Below, in pieces: positions 54,548 to 63,866 of a stretch of 64,000 bases of DNA. Each line of letters begins with the position of its first letter. Positions within the stretch are counted from its first letter, which is position 1. Source of the DNA: Desulfosporosinus shakirovi (lineage in GTDB: Bacteria; Bacillota; Desulfitobacteriia; Desulfitobacteriales; Desulfitobacteriaceae); contig NZ_JAJDOO010000014.1 in the NCBI RefSeq assembly GCF_020595055.1, forward strand, positions 62,001 through 126,000, given 5' to 3'. The notes beneath the pieces are model-generated. The model did not search any database, was not told the DNA's origin, and saw nothing but the letters and a program-made list of their open reading frames with translations. A program made the translations under genes and the position numbers.

Positions 54548-55603
54548 CTAGCTTAAAACTTCCTGAATAAAGATAGTTCGTTTCTCTACCATGTTGTACT
54601 CTTTCACGACATTTGACCCAAAGTCTGATTCGTCAAAAACTCGTACTATCGGCCTGGCAGGCATGCTCAAATTCTGATCAACCACAACCCCAATCTCACC
54701 GGTATTTAATTTTACTGTAACCCCAGTCGGATAAGCAGCAATATTTCTTAGAAATACCCTGACCAGTTCTAAGGGATAGAGTATACCAGCCAGACCCATT
54801 AGAATTTCACAAGCCTCATGCGGCATTATACGTTTTACATTGCTGTGGTCAGAAGTCAACTTGTCATAAAGATCCGTAATCGCTACCATCTGCGCTAAAG
54901 GGTGAATTTCACCTTCTTTCAACTGTCGTGGATAGCCTGTCCCATTCATATGTTCATGATGTTGAAAAGCAATGTGAGCAATGACTAAATTCAGATCTTT
55001 TCTTTTCCTAAGATCCTCAAAGCCCAGTGTTGTATGTGTTTTGAGAATCTCAACTTCTTCCGCTGTTAAGTCAACCTTGGAAATTAGCTTGGAATCCACT
55101 CGTACTTTTCCAATATCATGCAGGATTGCACCGATAGCCAAAGTCTCAATTTTTTCACGGTCAAGTAACAGGGCCTTCCCTAAAATAGTCGAAAGTACAC
55201 AAACATTTACTGAATGAGCAAACATTTGGTTGTCCAAACTTCGCATTTCCATCATGTTAACTAGTATATCCTTTTTGAATAGAATCTCCTCAACGATTTT
55301 ATTGATAATCCTTTTCAAATCAAAACCGTCGAACTCTTTTCCCAGTCGAACAGACCTTGTACTTTTCTCTAAAATCTCCATAGCCTCACGACGGTGTTCT
55401 TCACTAATAACATCCTCTACAATTACATCATCAAAACGATCATCCTCAATGTAAAGGATAGAAATCCCCATATCTCTTAATTTGGCAATATATAATGGAG
55501 TGAGTTTAACACCTTTACCTAAAAGGATTCTGCCCGCGCTGGAGAAAATAGTTTTACCCAAGACATCCCCCATTGTTAACGAATTAACACTTACTTGCCG
55601 CAT
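54548..55603 (-). CDS. HD-GYP domain cyclic-di-GMP phosphodiesterase-like protein
   Basis: 351 residues. N-terminal unassigned region with LLGKGVKLTPLYIAKLRDMG; HD-GYP domain with HSVNVCVLSTIL, LHDIGKVRVD, HTTLGFE, FQHHEHMNGTGYPR (GYP motif). Likely hydrolyses c-di-GMP. Start at 55603 after AGGAAGGAG is preferred to the ATG at 55633. With the GGDEF protein at 59.6 kb it implies c-di-GMP signalling. Confidence 0.9.
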   Translation of the reverse strand: MRQVSVNSLTMGDVLGKTIFSSAGRILLGKGVKLTPLYIAKLRDMGISILYIEDDRFDDVIVEDVISEEHRREAMEILEKSTRSVRLGKEFDGFDLKRIINKIVEEILFKKDILVNMMEMRSLDNQMFAHSVNVCVLSTILGKALLLDREKIETLAIGAILHDIGKVRVDSKLISKVDLTAEEVEILKTHTTLGFEDLRKRKDLNLVIAHIAFQHHEHMNGTGYPRQLKEGEIHPLAQMVAITDLYDKLTSDHSNVKRIMPHEACEILMGLAGILYPLELVRVFLRNIAAYPTGVTVKLNTGEIGVVVDQNLSMPARPIVRVFDESDFGSNVVKEYNMVEKRTIFIQEVLS

Positions 55604-55762
55604 ATAGAGGTTTGCTCCTTCCTGTCGAAGCATATTATTTAACCATTATATAATCCTACACCATTTTTCGCTATTTTCACAGTCCATATTATATAGAAGT
55701 TGATGACGGGAATAGCAGTTGGTAGTATACTATAAAAGCGATGTCTAAAGTGAGGTATAATA

Positions 55763-56515
55763 ATGTTTCTAGATGTATTCATAATATGCATTCTTGGTTT
55801 TGTTGCAGCAATGGTCGATGCAATTGCTGGAGGAGGAGGACTTATAAGTTTACCAGCATTACTAATGGTGGGTGTCCCCCCCCATCTAGCACTTGGAACT
55901 AATAAATTTGCAGCTTCCCTGGCTTCCTTAAACAGTTCTATAACCTTCGCTCGCTCTGGGAAAGTTCACTTTCCACTCGTCAAGTGGCAGATTCCTTTTA
56001 CACTAATCGGTGCATTTCTAGGTGCTTGGACGGTTCTCAGTGTCAGTTCCGATTTTTTGAATAAAGCTGTCCTATTCTTAATTCTATTTGTTGGAATATA
56101 CACTTTGTTCCATAAAAACTTAGGGATCGAGAATAAATTCAAGGAACTAAGTCCTTCAAGGATAGTTGCGGGCTGTCTATTTGCGTTGATCCTTGGATTC
56201 TACGATGGTTTTTTTGGTCCAGGAACAGGATCCTTCCTAATTTTTTCATTCATCGCATTGTTTGGATTCGATTTCGTCGTTGCATCTGCAAATTCCAAAG
56301 TTTTAAATTTCACAAGCAATATTGCTTCTCTTCTCCTCTTTGCTTGGAATGGGAAGATTCTCCTTTCTTATGGAATCCCCATGGCCATATTTATGATTTT
56401 AGGCTCTTATGTAGGCACGAAGCTTGCCATTCATCGTGGTGTTGAAATAGTGAAGCCTCTATTTGTTATAATGTCTCTATTAGTAGCTGCAAAACTAATT
56501 TTTCAGTATTTATAA
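55763..56515 (+). CDS. TauE/SafE family sulfite/organosulfonate exporter-like protein
   Basis: 250 residues, about eight hydrophobic segments. MVDAIAGGGGLISLPALL and FGPGTGSFLIF are the duplicated TauE motifs. May export sulfite or sulfoacetate; in a sulfur-metabolising organism this is reasonable but unproven. Confidence 0.88.
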   Translation: MFLDVFIICILGFVAAMVDAIAGGGGLISLPALLMVGVPPHLALGTNKFAASLASLNSSITFARSGKVHFPLVKWQIPFTLIGAFLGAWTVLSVSSDFLNKAVLFLILFVGIYTLFHKNLGIENKFKELSPSRIVAGCLFALILGFYDGFFGPGTGSFLIFSFIALFGFDFVVASANSKVLNFTSNIASLLLFAWNGKILLSYGIPMAIFMILGSYVGTKLAIHRGVEIVKPLFVIMSLLVAAKLIFQYL

Positions 56516-56576
56516 CTTACCATCTCAGGAACCGAAGCGACTGCTTATAAACTGTTGTCATTTAGTCTACTGTAAC

Positions 56577-56627
56577 AATTGACTCCCGCTAGGGCTGCAT
56601 AGCCTCCTATCGGGAGTCAATTTTCTA
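56577..56627. terminator. Terminator between TauE and VanW genes
   Basis: TTGACTCCCG pairs with CGGGAGTCAA around a loop containing a second small stem, then TTTTC. Confidence 0.85.
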
Positions 56628-56649
56628 CATATAACTATATAAATAAGTT

Positions 56650-57786
56650 CTATTTTGGGTCTTTATCCCACGATTCCGGACCTCTCGGATAACCCTGTGG
56701 ATATTGAAGCTCTGGGTGTTTTTCATCAGCCAATCCGAATAATCGTATTCTTAACCAGTTTGGACCGGTTCGTGCACTAATTAATAAATACCCTTGAGTA
56801 CTATTTCGAAAGCGAAAATCAAGAATTCCGTAAGATACTGTAGCATCTTGCCCTCTCATAACATAGGAAACCGGCAAGGAATGTGTGTGCCTCTCTTCAA
56901 TAGACAGATTAGCTTGAAGTACAGCCTGATATAGCGTACTAGAGTCTTGGCAAATGCCTCCTCCAATGTCTTTGACCATCGACTGATTTACAAAGACAAT
57001 GGCAGGGGAATAACCAGTAGCTACCGTACGTTCTCCAACTACCTCATTGAATGAAAATACTTCTCCAGGTGGAATTAATCGATTATCCAACGCCATAGTG
57101 GCTAAACGCACATTATTAGTTCGTTGCCCATCGTGAGGATTAAAATAGGTCGTGTAGTCTCCTAATTTATCTCCAATTTCAAATATATCATCCGTGCTGG
57201 GCCTAGCCGGAATAACATTCACAACAGCGTCAACATTTTTTTGTACCTGATCTTGGGAAATCTTTAACCAGGTCGCTTCAATATCAAGGTCTCTTCCCGA
57301 TAGTCCGTCTGTCTTTTTCAATTGACCAGCATCAAACTTAATGGTTGCAACCTGGGCAGGTTGATTAATCAACCTGCTAAATTCTTGTAGCTGTGTAATA
57401 ATTTCTGCTTGATCTAATCTAATGCTATCGGATGAAATGATCAAGGGTCGCGCCAGGTTTTGAAAAACATCTCCAACCCAAGAGCCCGTTGTAGCAGGGT
57501 AAACCTGATCTAACCAATGTTCAATCTCTGTATAAGTGTGTTCCCACTTCAAAGGATAAACTTGATCCTCATACGTAACAGTATTTGGGAGTTTTTCTCT
57601 TATTAGAGCAGATACTTGATCTCTACTTAATCCAGAAATATCCTGGTCCCATATCATTAACCCTGATGGTGCCCGGTCACGCGTATTGCCATACGAAATA
57701 ACAGCTCCAAACCCCAGTGTAACACATAGTTGTAGCAATAAAGCTAAGATAAGAAACCTTGTTTTTTTCATAGTAGCTACATCCAT
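56650..57786 (-). CDS. VanW family protein
   Basis: 378 residues: membrane anchor (about 7-30), then a peptidoglycan-binding-like region and a VanW domain (FNEVVGERTVATGYSPAIVF, GGGICQDSSTLYQAVLQA, RDATVSYGILDF-like QDATVSYGILDF). Extracytoplasmic, cell-envelope-associated. Start uncertain between 57786 and 57771. Overlaps nothing; the PRC-barrel gene ends ten bases before. Confidence 0.88.
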   Translation of the reverse strand: MDVATMKKTRFLILALLLQLCVTLGFGAVISYGNTRDRAPSGLMIWDQDISGLSRDQVSALIREKLPNTVTYEDQVYPLKWEHTYTEIEHWLDQVYPATTGSWVGDVFQNLARPLIISSDSIRLDQAEIITQLQEFSRLINQPAQVATIKFDAGQLKKTDGLSGRDLDIEATWLKISQDQVQKNVDAVVNVIPARPSTDDIFEIGDKLGDYTTYFNPHDGQRTNNVRLATMALDNRLIPPGEVFSFNEVVGERTVATGYSPAIVFVNQSMVKDIGGGICQDSSTLYQAVLQANLSIEERHTHSLPVSYVMRGQDATVSYGILDFRFRNSTQGYLLISARTGPNWLRIRLFGLADEKHPELQYPQGYPRGPESWDKDPK

Positions 57787-57795
57787 TAATCTTTC

Positions 57796-58593
57796 TTAGT
57801 TTTTCTGCAAATGAGAGGTAACTTCCATCAACGTGCTTCTAGTTTTAATGTGAGTCACCATTTCAGGCGTAATGTATTCTCCAGCACGCAAAATATCCCC
57901 ATTGTCTAAAATAATATCCTTCTCAACTTTTTTGCTGATGAAATATTGGAGTTGGCGTTGTTCAAACAGGTTAAAATCAGCTTCTAGCTCTTCAGATGCA
58001 TCCACTTTCTCAATAAAATCTTCGGTACCGATGCCATCTTCATTTTCCGCAATATTCTGTAACAGATCAGGATTCTCTATTTGAGATATTGGTTCATCCT
58101 TGAATTTGGAATTGTCAAAGTCTTGGGGAATCGATTCCCCTTCAATAATCAGTAATTCCTTACCTAAAGTAATGATTTTTTCAGCCTCAATCTTTTGCAT
58201 CTGTCCCTCTGATTCAAAAAGACAAGAAGCTATATAGCCGGTTTCCTCATCAATAATTATTTCTTTGACTTCTCCAATAAGTTGTCCCTTTTTCGTTAAC
58301 ACTTTTGTTCCTATTACTCGGATATCTTGCTTTAACAAATTCTGAATCTCTGTATTTTGCGCAACATCTTGTATTACTCCCTGATGTGGGACAGTAATTG
58401 CAAATTCTCCAATGCCTAAGATATCAGTGAAGGAAACGACCTTAGCACCAAAATAATCCGAAGGTTGGTCAATAATTATAAAATCCATAGATTTGCCCTG
58501 TGGGTTAAGAACCAAATCCTTGACAACCCCAATTTGTGTCCCGTCCGAAATACTAATAACACGCAAGCCAATTATTACTTTTGTCTTCTTCAT
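57796..58593 (-). CDS. PRC-barrel domain protein
   Basis: 265 residues with two PRC-barrel repeats (VIIGLRVISISDGTQIGVVKD and VIGTKVLTKKGQLIGEVKEI) and an acidic C-terminal half. Such proteins bind RNA-processing or photosynthetic partners elsewhere; here function unknown. ATG after TAGGGGGC. Confidence 0.82.
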   Translation of the reverse strand: MKKTKVIIGLRVISISDGTQIGVVKDLVLNPQGKSMDFIIIDQPSDYFGAKVVSFTDILGIGEFAITVPHQGVIQDVAQNTEIQNLLKQDIRVIGTKVLTKKGQLIGEVKEIIIDEETGYIASCLFESEGQMQKIEAEKIITLGKELLIIEGESIPQDFDNSKFKDEPISQIENPDLLQNIAENEDGIGTEDFIEKVDASEELEADFNLFEQRQLQYFISKKVEKDIILDNGDILRAGEYITPEMVTHIKTRSTLMEVTSHLQKN

Positions 58594-58606
58594 AGGCTAA
58601 AGCCCC

Positions 58607-59341
58607 CTAATCATTAAAATATTTGTTAAGGTTTTCTTTGATCATCCATGTAACAAAGCGATGCTGAAGCACTGGATCAAATCGTGATATATTAGTTTTA
58701 ACATGTATCTTTAACTCCGTTATAGCATAATCACGTTCCCCTAGATTGTTAAGCAACCAATAACAATCCATGATTAAACACAAGGCTAAATCCGGCATCG
58801 GATTAAGAGCTAATGCACGGAAAAAATAACAGGCTGCCTGTTGAAAGTTTTCTAAGTTTTTCTCTTTAAAACCTAAATCAATAAGTTCATCGATTGAAAG
58901 CGCCTTTTCAGAATCACAAATGCTCTCTTCCTCGACAGCCCGTTCTTCTTCAATTATGATCGTTTCTTCTTCTACAGGCTCTTTTTCATCCGTGATTTTT
59001 TCTTCTGCCACAAGTTCTTTTTCATCTGTGATCTTGATCTCTATCTCTGAATTAACGGAGATAGCCTCATGTACATCCAGTAATTCTTTATTGTTTCTTG
59101 TATTTCTATATAATTGTATTTTTGACCATATTGTACCAGAAACAATCAAAATCAGCACAAACAATATCCACCAAGTTGTCCTACCTGACCGAAGAGCTAA
59201 AGGAAACAATAATACAGCACAACACAATAAAACAGAAATTGCGAATGCTCTCATTCGGGATATACCAAATACCCTCGCTTGCCAAATCAAAAACGCAACA
59301 AATGGAATACTTATTAAAACAACGACAATTTGATATGTCAG
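58607..59341 (-). CDS. Membrane protein with acidic low-complexity linker, start uncertain
   Basis: Up to 244 residues: hydrophobic N-terminal helices (reading TYQIVVVLISIPFVAFLIW upstream of the TTG at 59290, then ISVLLCCAVLLFPLAL and WILFVLILIVSG), a Glu-rich linker with EKITDEKE repeats, and a C-terminal helical TPR-like domain. The frame continues upstream of 59290 to CTG 59341, near AAGGAGGGGG, but an ATG six bases after that site runs into TGA in another frame; a missing base would join it. The real start is unresolved. Confidence 0.65.
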   Translation of the reverse strand: MTYQIVVVLISIPFVAFLIWQARVFGISRMRAFAISVLLCCAVLLFPLALRSGRTTWWILFVLILIVSGTIWSKIQLYRNTRNNKELLDVHEAISVNSEIEIKITDEKELVAEEKITDEKEPVEEETIIIEEERAVEEESICDSEKALSIDELIDLGFKEKNLENFQQAACYFFRALALNPMPDLALCLIMDCYWLLNNLGERDYAITELKIHVKTNISRFDPVLQHRFVTWMIKENLNKYFND

Positions 59342-59571
59342 AACATGGGCCCCCTCCTTATATTAAACAGTATTTATAAAAATTCGACAGAAGTCTTGTT
59401 TCTCCTTCTTATTACTCTTTCGAATTGCATTCTTTACTAAAGTTTCTTTTTGGAAAAAAATATATTATCAAAGGATTATTCAAATTTAGAGAGAATAATA
59501 TAAACATTGTAGCCATATACAACATGTCTGCTCATCATACATGCTTAGATTTCGGTTTAGGGGGCATATCT

Positions 59572-60627
59572 ATGTCTAGCGATCAGAGAAACGACCCGGA
59601 AGAAAAAACCTCTATGTTATTGGAAAGAATACAAACCTTAGAAAGTCAACTAGAAGAAATACGTCTGCAGACTAATGTTCTTTTAGATATTGCACGTGCA
59701 CTTAATGCGTCCCTTGATCCAAGAGTGATTGCTGCCAATATTATTAGTGCAATTGCTTCACTTATTAGCATTGATCAAGCAAGCGTATGCCTTTACAATG
59801 AGAAAACGCAAGATTTTGAAGTTATTGGAGTCTTTGACTCACGTACAATATACCCTCAAATGCCACCAAATCTTGATTTGTCTTTTCTCGCTCAAGTATT
59901 ATCTGAAGGTGTTACTTATTATTGCTCCCCAGGAGATAGAACACAGGATTGGGAATGGATATGTTGCTTACCCCTTCAGAATGCCCAGCACAAAACAGGC
60001 ACTATAAATATTCACGCGATTCGACAGGCGGAGATAACTCCAGAACAAATGCAATTCTTAGAAACGGTTGCTGGTCACGCCACTTCTGCCTTGGAGAATG
60101 CTCTTCTTTATGCCATTGTAGAACGAGAATCAATTACTGACGGATTAACTGGCGTATATAATCATCGATACTTTCAAAAACGCTTGCATGAATATATTTC
60201 ACTCTGTCAACGTCATAAACGATCGGTTACTTTTGGCTTACTCATGATTGATGTTGACAACTTCAAACAATTTAATGACCGCTTCGGACATCAATTCGGA
60301 GATACAGTATTACAAATTATCGTGAGAGAACTTAGAAATAATTTAAGAGAAGAGGATCTAATTGCCCGTTATGGAGGAGAAGAATTTGCCATTCTTATTC
60401 CAGAGGCAACACAAAAGATCGTATTATTTATCAGCGAGAAAATTCGAGAAGTCGTGGAGAAAACCCAAGTTTACAATCAAATAATCGGTATGAATGTTTC
60501 TGTTACTGTAAGTATTGGCGTCACACTTTGGCGTTCCACTGATACTCCTGCTTCCGTAATAATGCGAGCAGATCATGCCCTGTATGAAGCAAAAACAACG
60601 GGCCGAAATCAAAGTATCTTTAGGTAA
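59572..60627 (+). CDS. GAF-GGDEF diguanylate cyclase
   Basis: 351 residues: coiled-coil start, GAF domain (about 35-180), GGDEF domain with RYGGEEFAILIPEA (active GGEEF variant) and DHALYEAKTTGRN. Makes c-di-GMP. No RxxD inhibitory site at the usual place was noticed. ATG 59572 after AGGGGG; the longer frame from 59425 lacks a site and adds an unlikely N-terminus. Confidence 0.92.
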   Translation: MSSDQRNDPEEKTSMLLERIQTLESQLEEIRLQTNVLLDIARALNASLDPRVIAANIISAIASLISIDQASVCLYNEKTQDFEVIGVFDSRTIYPQMPPNLDLSFLAQVLSEGVTYYCSPGDRTQDWEWICCLPLQNAQHKTGTINIHAIRQAEITPEQMQFLETVAGHATSALENALLYAIVERESITDGLTGVYNHRYFQKRLHEYISLCQRHKRSVTFGLLMIDVDNFKQFNDRFGHQFGDTVLQIIVRELRNNLREEDLIARYGGEEFAILIPEATQKIVLFISEKIREVVEKTQVYNQIIGMNVSVTVSIGVTLWRSTDTPASVIMRADHALYEAKTTGRNQSIFR

Positions 60628-60660
60628 ATAATTTCTTTTTAATTTACCTGTACAAACATG

Positions 60661-60692
60661 AAAAACACCCCTTTAATCGAGGGGTGTTTTTG
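60661..60692 (+). terminator. Terminator after GGDEF gene
   Basis: AAAAACACCCC, short loop, GGGGTGTTTTT. Confidence 0.88.
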
Positions 60693-60723
60693 GGTGATTA
60701 CATTTAACTTGTATTACCATTTA

Positions 60724-60870
60724 TTAAGCTTCAATCGCTCTAGGCATTCTGCCATCATTTTTCGGCAAATTTACAGCTACTTTAACAAGTTGAACGCATG
60801 AAGCAGCGATAACAACTGCGCATCCTCCCAGAAATCCACCGATGATTAGTATAGGAATGAAAGCTAACAT
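60724..60870 (-). CDS. Small membrane protein, 48 residues
   Basis: ATG 60870 after AAGGGGGCG; product with one hydrophobic helix (AFIPILIIGGFLGGCAVVIAA) and a basic tail. A longer frame to 60957 is unlikely. Not recognised. Confidence 0.65.
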   Translation of the reverse strand: MLAFIPILIIGGFLGGCAVVIAASCVQLVKVAVNLPKNDGRMPRAIEA

Positions 60871-61046
60871 AAAAACGCCCCCTTCACTCAAAACTTTGTT
60901 TTTCTTTTCACTATCGTATTTAACTACGTCATTAATCGTTCTGATCTTCATCATCATATTATCATATATGATTAATAAAAGAAAGTGATTGTGTTCACTT
61001 TCCTAAAGTTCTACTCTTCTGAATTATTTCAATTTTATGTTTTTAG

Positions 61047-61661
61047 TTATCTCCAGATGGTGCCTTGAACCTCACAACGAACTTGTCTTCTAGTAAAATC
61101 ATCAACCCATTTTTGAAACACCTCAGCTTCTTGTCCGTGAACATGAACAAGAAGTTCAATTACGTCTCTAAAGTCTTCCTTTTCAATTATCCAATTATGT
61201 TGGTCAAATTGATACTTAAGCATTTCAAACCATTCATAAGGCACACTTAATACATATATTTGATAGAGTGCCAATTCTTTTAGTTCTGTCTCATTAATTA
61301 GTTGCCGGGCAGTTCCTCCATAAGCTCTAGACAACCCGCCGGTCCCCAGTAATACTCCTCCAAAATACCTTACTACAACCAATAATACGTTCCAAATATT
61401 TCGATGTTGCAGAATATCCAGTATTGGCCGGCCACCTGTCCCTTGAGGTTCACCATCGTCTGAGGATTTCTCAATAAACCCGTCATGCAGTCGATATGCA
61501 TAGACGTAGTGACGTGCATTTGGATACTCTTCGCGAATATTCTGCATAGCTTTATCAATTTGCTCCACAGTTGTCAGCGGAACCGCAATACCAATAAAGC
61601 GAGATTTATCAATTATCCGTTCCCATGTTTTCCGCTCAGGTAATGTATTAAATCCGTCCAC
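61047..61661 (-). CDS. YigZ/IMPACT family protein
   Basis: 204 residues. UPF0029 (IMPACT) N-terminal domain: KSRFIGIAVPLTTVEQ, ARHYVYAYRL, SSDDGEPQGTGGRPIL, VLLVVVRYFGGVLLGTGGL, then DUF1949. Role in translation/ribosome regulation is suggested for homologues. GTG 61661 comes two bases after the preceding stop with AGGGGATGT upstream; ATG at 61709 would overlap the previous gene by 47 bases. Confidence 0.9.
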   Translation of the reverse strand: MDGFNTLPERKTWERIIDKSRFIGIAVPLTTVEQIDKAMQNIREEYPNARHYVYAYRLHDGFIEKSSDDGEPQGTGGRPILDILQHRNIWNVLLVVVRYFGGVLLGTGGLSRAYGGTARQLINETELKELALYQIYVLSVPYEWFEMLKYQFDQHNWIIEKEDFRDVIELLVHVHGQEAEVFQKWVDDFTRRQVRCEVQGTIWR

Positions 61662-61662
61662 G

Positions 61663-62061
61663 TTACATCCCCTGTTTGCGAGTTTGTGTTTTAGCAAGAA
61701 AAGGTTCAATATCGATTATAAAACGTTCATGCATTCCAAGACCAATTTGACCCGCTTCATCACATACTTCAACTGAAAAAACCAGTTGCCGACGGTTTAT
61801 TTCAACAAGTTCAGCCGTTGCAAAGACGTTAGCGCCTAAGGGTGTTGCCGCACTATGTTTAATAGTCAAGGAAGTCCCCACACTGGATTGTCCAACAGGC
61901 AATGCTAAAGAATTTACAGCAGCTTGTTCCATTAGCGCCACCATTGCTGGCGTCGCGAAGACTTCAAGTTGTCCACTTCCCATTGCCCTAGCAGTATTTG
62001 AAGCAGTTACCGTTGTCTTAGCCTGACCTTTTCTTCCGACATTTAAACCCAAAGTGAACAC
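61663..62061 (-). CDS. Hot-dog thioesterase, FlK-like
   Basis: 132 residues with hot-dog fold motifs TPAMVALMEQAAVNSLALPVGQ (catalytic Glu) and VGTSLTIKHSAATPLGANV, as in fluoroacetyl-CoA thioesterase FlK relatives. Substrate unknown; paralogues here are broadly acyl-CoA thioesterases. Start GTG 62061 or the TTG nine bases later. Confidence 0.82.
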   Translation of the reverse strand: MFTLGLNVGRKGQAKTTVTASNTARAMGSGQLEVFATPAMVALMEQAAVNSLALPVGQSSVGTSLTIKHSAATPLGANVFATAELVEINRRQLVFSVEVCDEAGQIGLGMHERFIIDIEPFLAKTQTRKQGM

Positions 62062-62106
62062 ATCCTATTCTCGTAATATTGTAGGTATTGTCATTATTCT
62101 ATCATA

Positions 62107-62154
62107 AAACAGCTAATAGCGTCGTGAATTTTTCACAACGCTATTAGCTGTTTT
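62107..62154. terminator. Symmetric terminator-like hairpin
   Basis: AAAACAGCTAATAGCGT and its complement with a small loop (about 17-base stem), A/T tails on both sides. Confidence 0.85.
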
Positions 62155-62165
62155 ATGGCTCTATT

Positions 62166-62291
62166 CTACATCCTAGCGACCCAATAGCCGATGTACCCAA
62201 CAACAATTATGCCTACAATGTGAAGTACCCACCATCCTGTGCGAAACGCTCCCCAAGTCCCTAAGTCAATTCGCTCTCGTAAATCGCTCAT
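62166..62291 (-). CDS. Small membrane protein, 41 residues
   Basis: ATG 62291 with AAGGTG upstream; one helix (VLHIVGIIVVGYIGYWVA) after a soluble N-terminus. Followed by the hairpin at 62107-62154. Not recognised. Confidence 0.6.
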   Translation of the reverse strand: MSDLRERIDLGTWGAFRTGWWVLHIVGIIVVGYIGYWVARM

Positions 62292-62315
62292 TTTTTTCAC
62301 CTTACTAGTTATTTT

Positions 62316-62738
62316 TTAATGATGAGCACCTTGTGAAATACCACTAAGGGCATCACCGGCTTCATTTACGTGTATTTTCTCAGTGGCTAAGTCACCTAAG
62401 GCAACTATTCCAATTATCTTCCCCTGCTCAGTAACCGGTAATCTCCTAATTTGATATTCAGCCATTATACGTGCGGCTTCGTGCACATCTTGGTCAGAAG
62501 TAACTGTGATAACCTCTGAATTCATGATATCTTTAGCAGATGTGCTTTGAATATTTTTACCGTCTGCTATAACCTGAAGGACAATATCCCGATCGGTAAT
62601 GATACCTAGTACTTTATTCCCTTCACAAACAGGAATTGACCCTATATCACTGCTCCTCATCAACCGTGCTATGTCTACAATTGAAGAACTCGGAGTAACC
62701 GACTCAACTTGGCTTGTCATAACGTCACGAACTTTCAT
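62316..62738 (-). CDS. CBS domain pair protein
   Basis: 140 residues, two CBS domains (KVRDVMTSQVESVTPSSSI and SAKDIMNSEVITVTSDQDV, RRLPVTEQGKIIGIVALGD). Likely adenosine-nucleotide or related ligand sensor. ATG 62738 after AAGGAAGGG; upstream start at 62807 rejected. Histidine-rich end. Confidence 0.9.
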   Translation of the reverse strand: MKVRDVMTSQVESVTPSSSIVDIARLMRSSDIGSIPVCEGNKVLGIITDRDIVLQVIADGKNIQSTSAKDIMNSEVITVTSDQDVHEAARIMAEYQIRRLPVTEQGKIIGIVALGDLATEKIHVNEAGDALSGISQGAHH

Positions 62739-62865
62739 GCTTATCCCTTCCTTTTCACAATATTCATATGTAACAACGATAGTATGTACATCTTTGCAAA
62801 GAATCATGCAGAGAAATTAAGAAACACAGCCCCTATTTTGGGCAAAAAATTAGTATGATAACTAT

Positions 62866-62896
62866 AAAAAAAACCGTTTAGCAACGGTTTTTTTAT
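62866..62896. terminator. Bidirectional terminator
   Basis: AAAAAACCGTT, loop TAGC, AACGGTTTTTT between CBS gene start region and menG stop; serves menG. Confidence 0.88.
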
Positions 62897-62926
62897 TAGC
62901 AAAAGGATTTGAATAGGATTCACAGC

Positions 62927-63643
62927 TCATGGTTTTTTCCCTGAAACTATGGCGACAACACCACCGGCCAAATTATTGAAGGTTACATCTTTTAAACCGC
63001 ACTCTGTGAAGATACGAGCTAATTCTTCTTGAGCCGGGAACTCTCGGGCTGAGTCGTGAAGATATTGATACGCACTGGCTTTTCTTGCCCAAAACTTGCC
63101 CATTAAGGGAACGAGCTTATCGAAATATAACCAATATGCTTGTTTAAAACCCAGCAGTGAAGGTTTTGCCATATCAAGAGATACAACTTTCCCGCCCGGC
63201 TTAACTGTTCTCGCCATTTCTCGCAATCCCTGTCTCAAATCCGGTAAATTTCTTAATCCCCAGCCCACAGTTGCACCGTCAAACGAATTATCTTGAAAAG
63301 GAAGCTCCATTGCATTCCCTTGAATAAATCGAATATGAGCCGGATTTGATACTTGGCTCAAGGATTTTTCTGCTACTTCCAGCATCTTTTGCGAAAAATC
63401 CAAGCCTGTTACATTCCCTTCAGGCCCAACAACATTTCCAATTTCCATTGAAAGTTGTCCTGTCCCACAGCAAACATCAAGTATATGCATACCAGACGTT
63501 GCCCCGACCTTTTGAACCGCAAGACGCCGCCATCTTTTATCCATTCCTAAGCTCATTAAGCTATTCATCAAGTCATAACGCCCTGCTATAGAATTAAACG
63601 TCTCTTTCACATAAGTGGCCTTATCTTTCCCTGCAAAATCCAT
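62927..63643 (-). CDS. menG: Demethylmenaquinone methyltransferase
   Basis: 238 residues, UbiE/MenG family. Typical start YVKETFNSIAGRYDLMNSLMS, SAM motif ILDVCCGTGQLSMEIG, FDGATVGWGLRNLPDL, and LDMAKPS. Last step of menaquinone synthesis, complementing mqnA and mqnE in the window. ATG after AGGGAG. Confidence 0.95.
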   Translation of the reverse strand: MDFAGKDKATYVKETFNSIAGRYDLMNSLMSLGMDKRWRRLAVQKVGATSGMHILDVCCGTGQLSMEIGNVVGPEGNVTGLDFSQKMLEVAEKSLSQVSNPAHIRFIQGNAMELPFQDNSFDGATVGWGLRNLPDLRQGLREMARTVKPGGKVVSLDMAKPSLLGFKQAYWLYFDKLVPLMGKFWARKASAYQYLHDSAREFPAQEELARIFTECGLKDVTFNNLAGGVVAIVSGKKP

Positions 63644-63791
63644 CGCAATCTCCCTATCTGTTGATTTTGTTTAAAATAGTATTGACATTTTCTTAAATAC
63701 TACCCCTACATTAACTATTTGTCTAGAGACCAGTCTCTTTATGTTCAATGTATTACATTTCAATATTAATGATCAAGTATATTGTTTTTGT

Positions 63792-63820
63792 TTGACCTTA
63801 TTCCTGACAGGAATTATACT
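63792..63820 (+). promoter_or_regulatory. Sigma-A promoter of the PadR-family gene
   Basis: TTGACC, 17-base spacer, TATACT; its -10 overlaps the first operator. Confidence 0.8.
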
Positions 63821-63850
63821 GTAATAAACAGTATACTGTAACAAACAGTA
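63817..63850. promoter_or_regulatory. Tandem palindromic operator
   Basis: Two adjacent 17-base palindromes: TACTGT-AATAA-ACAGTA and TACTGT-AACAA-ACAGTA, in direct contact and overlapping the -10 box. This is the expected layout for autorepression by the downstream PadR-type regulator. Confidence 0.85.
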
Positions 63851-63866
63851 CGAAGGGGGCATAGTC

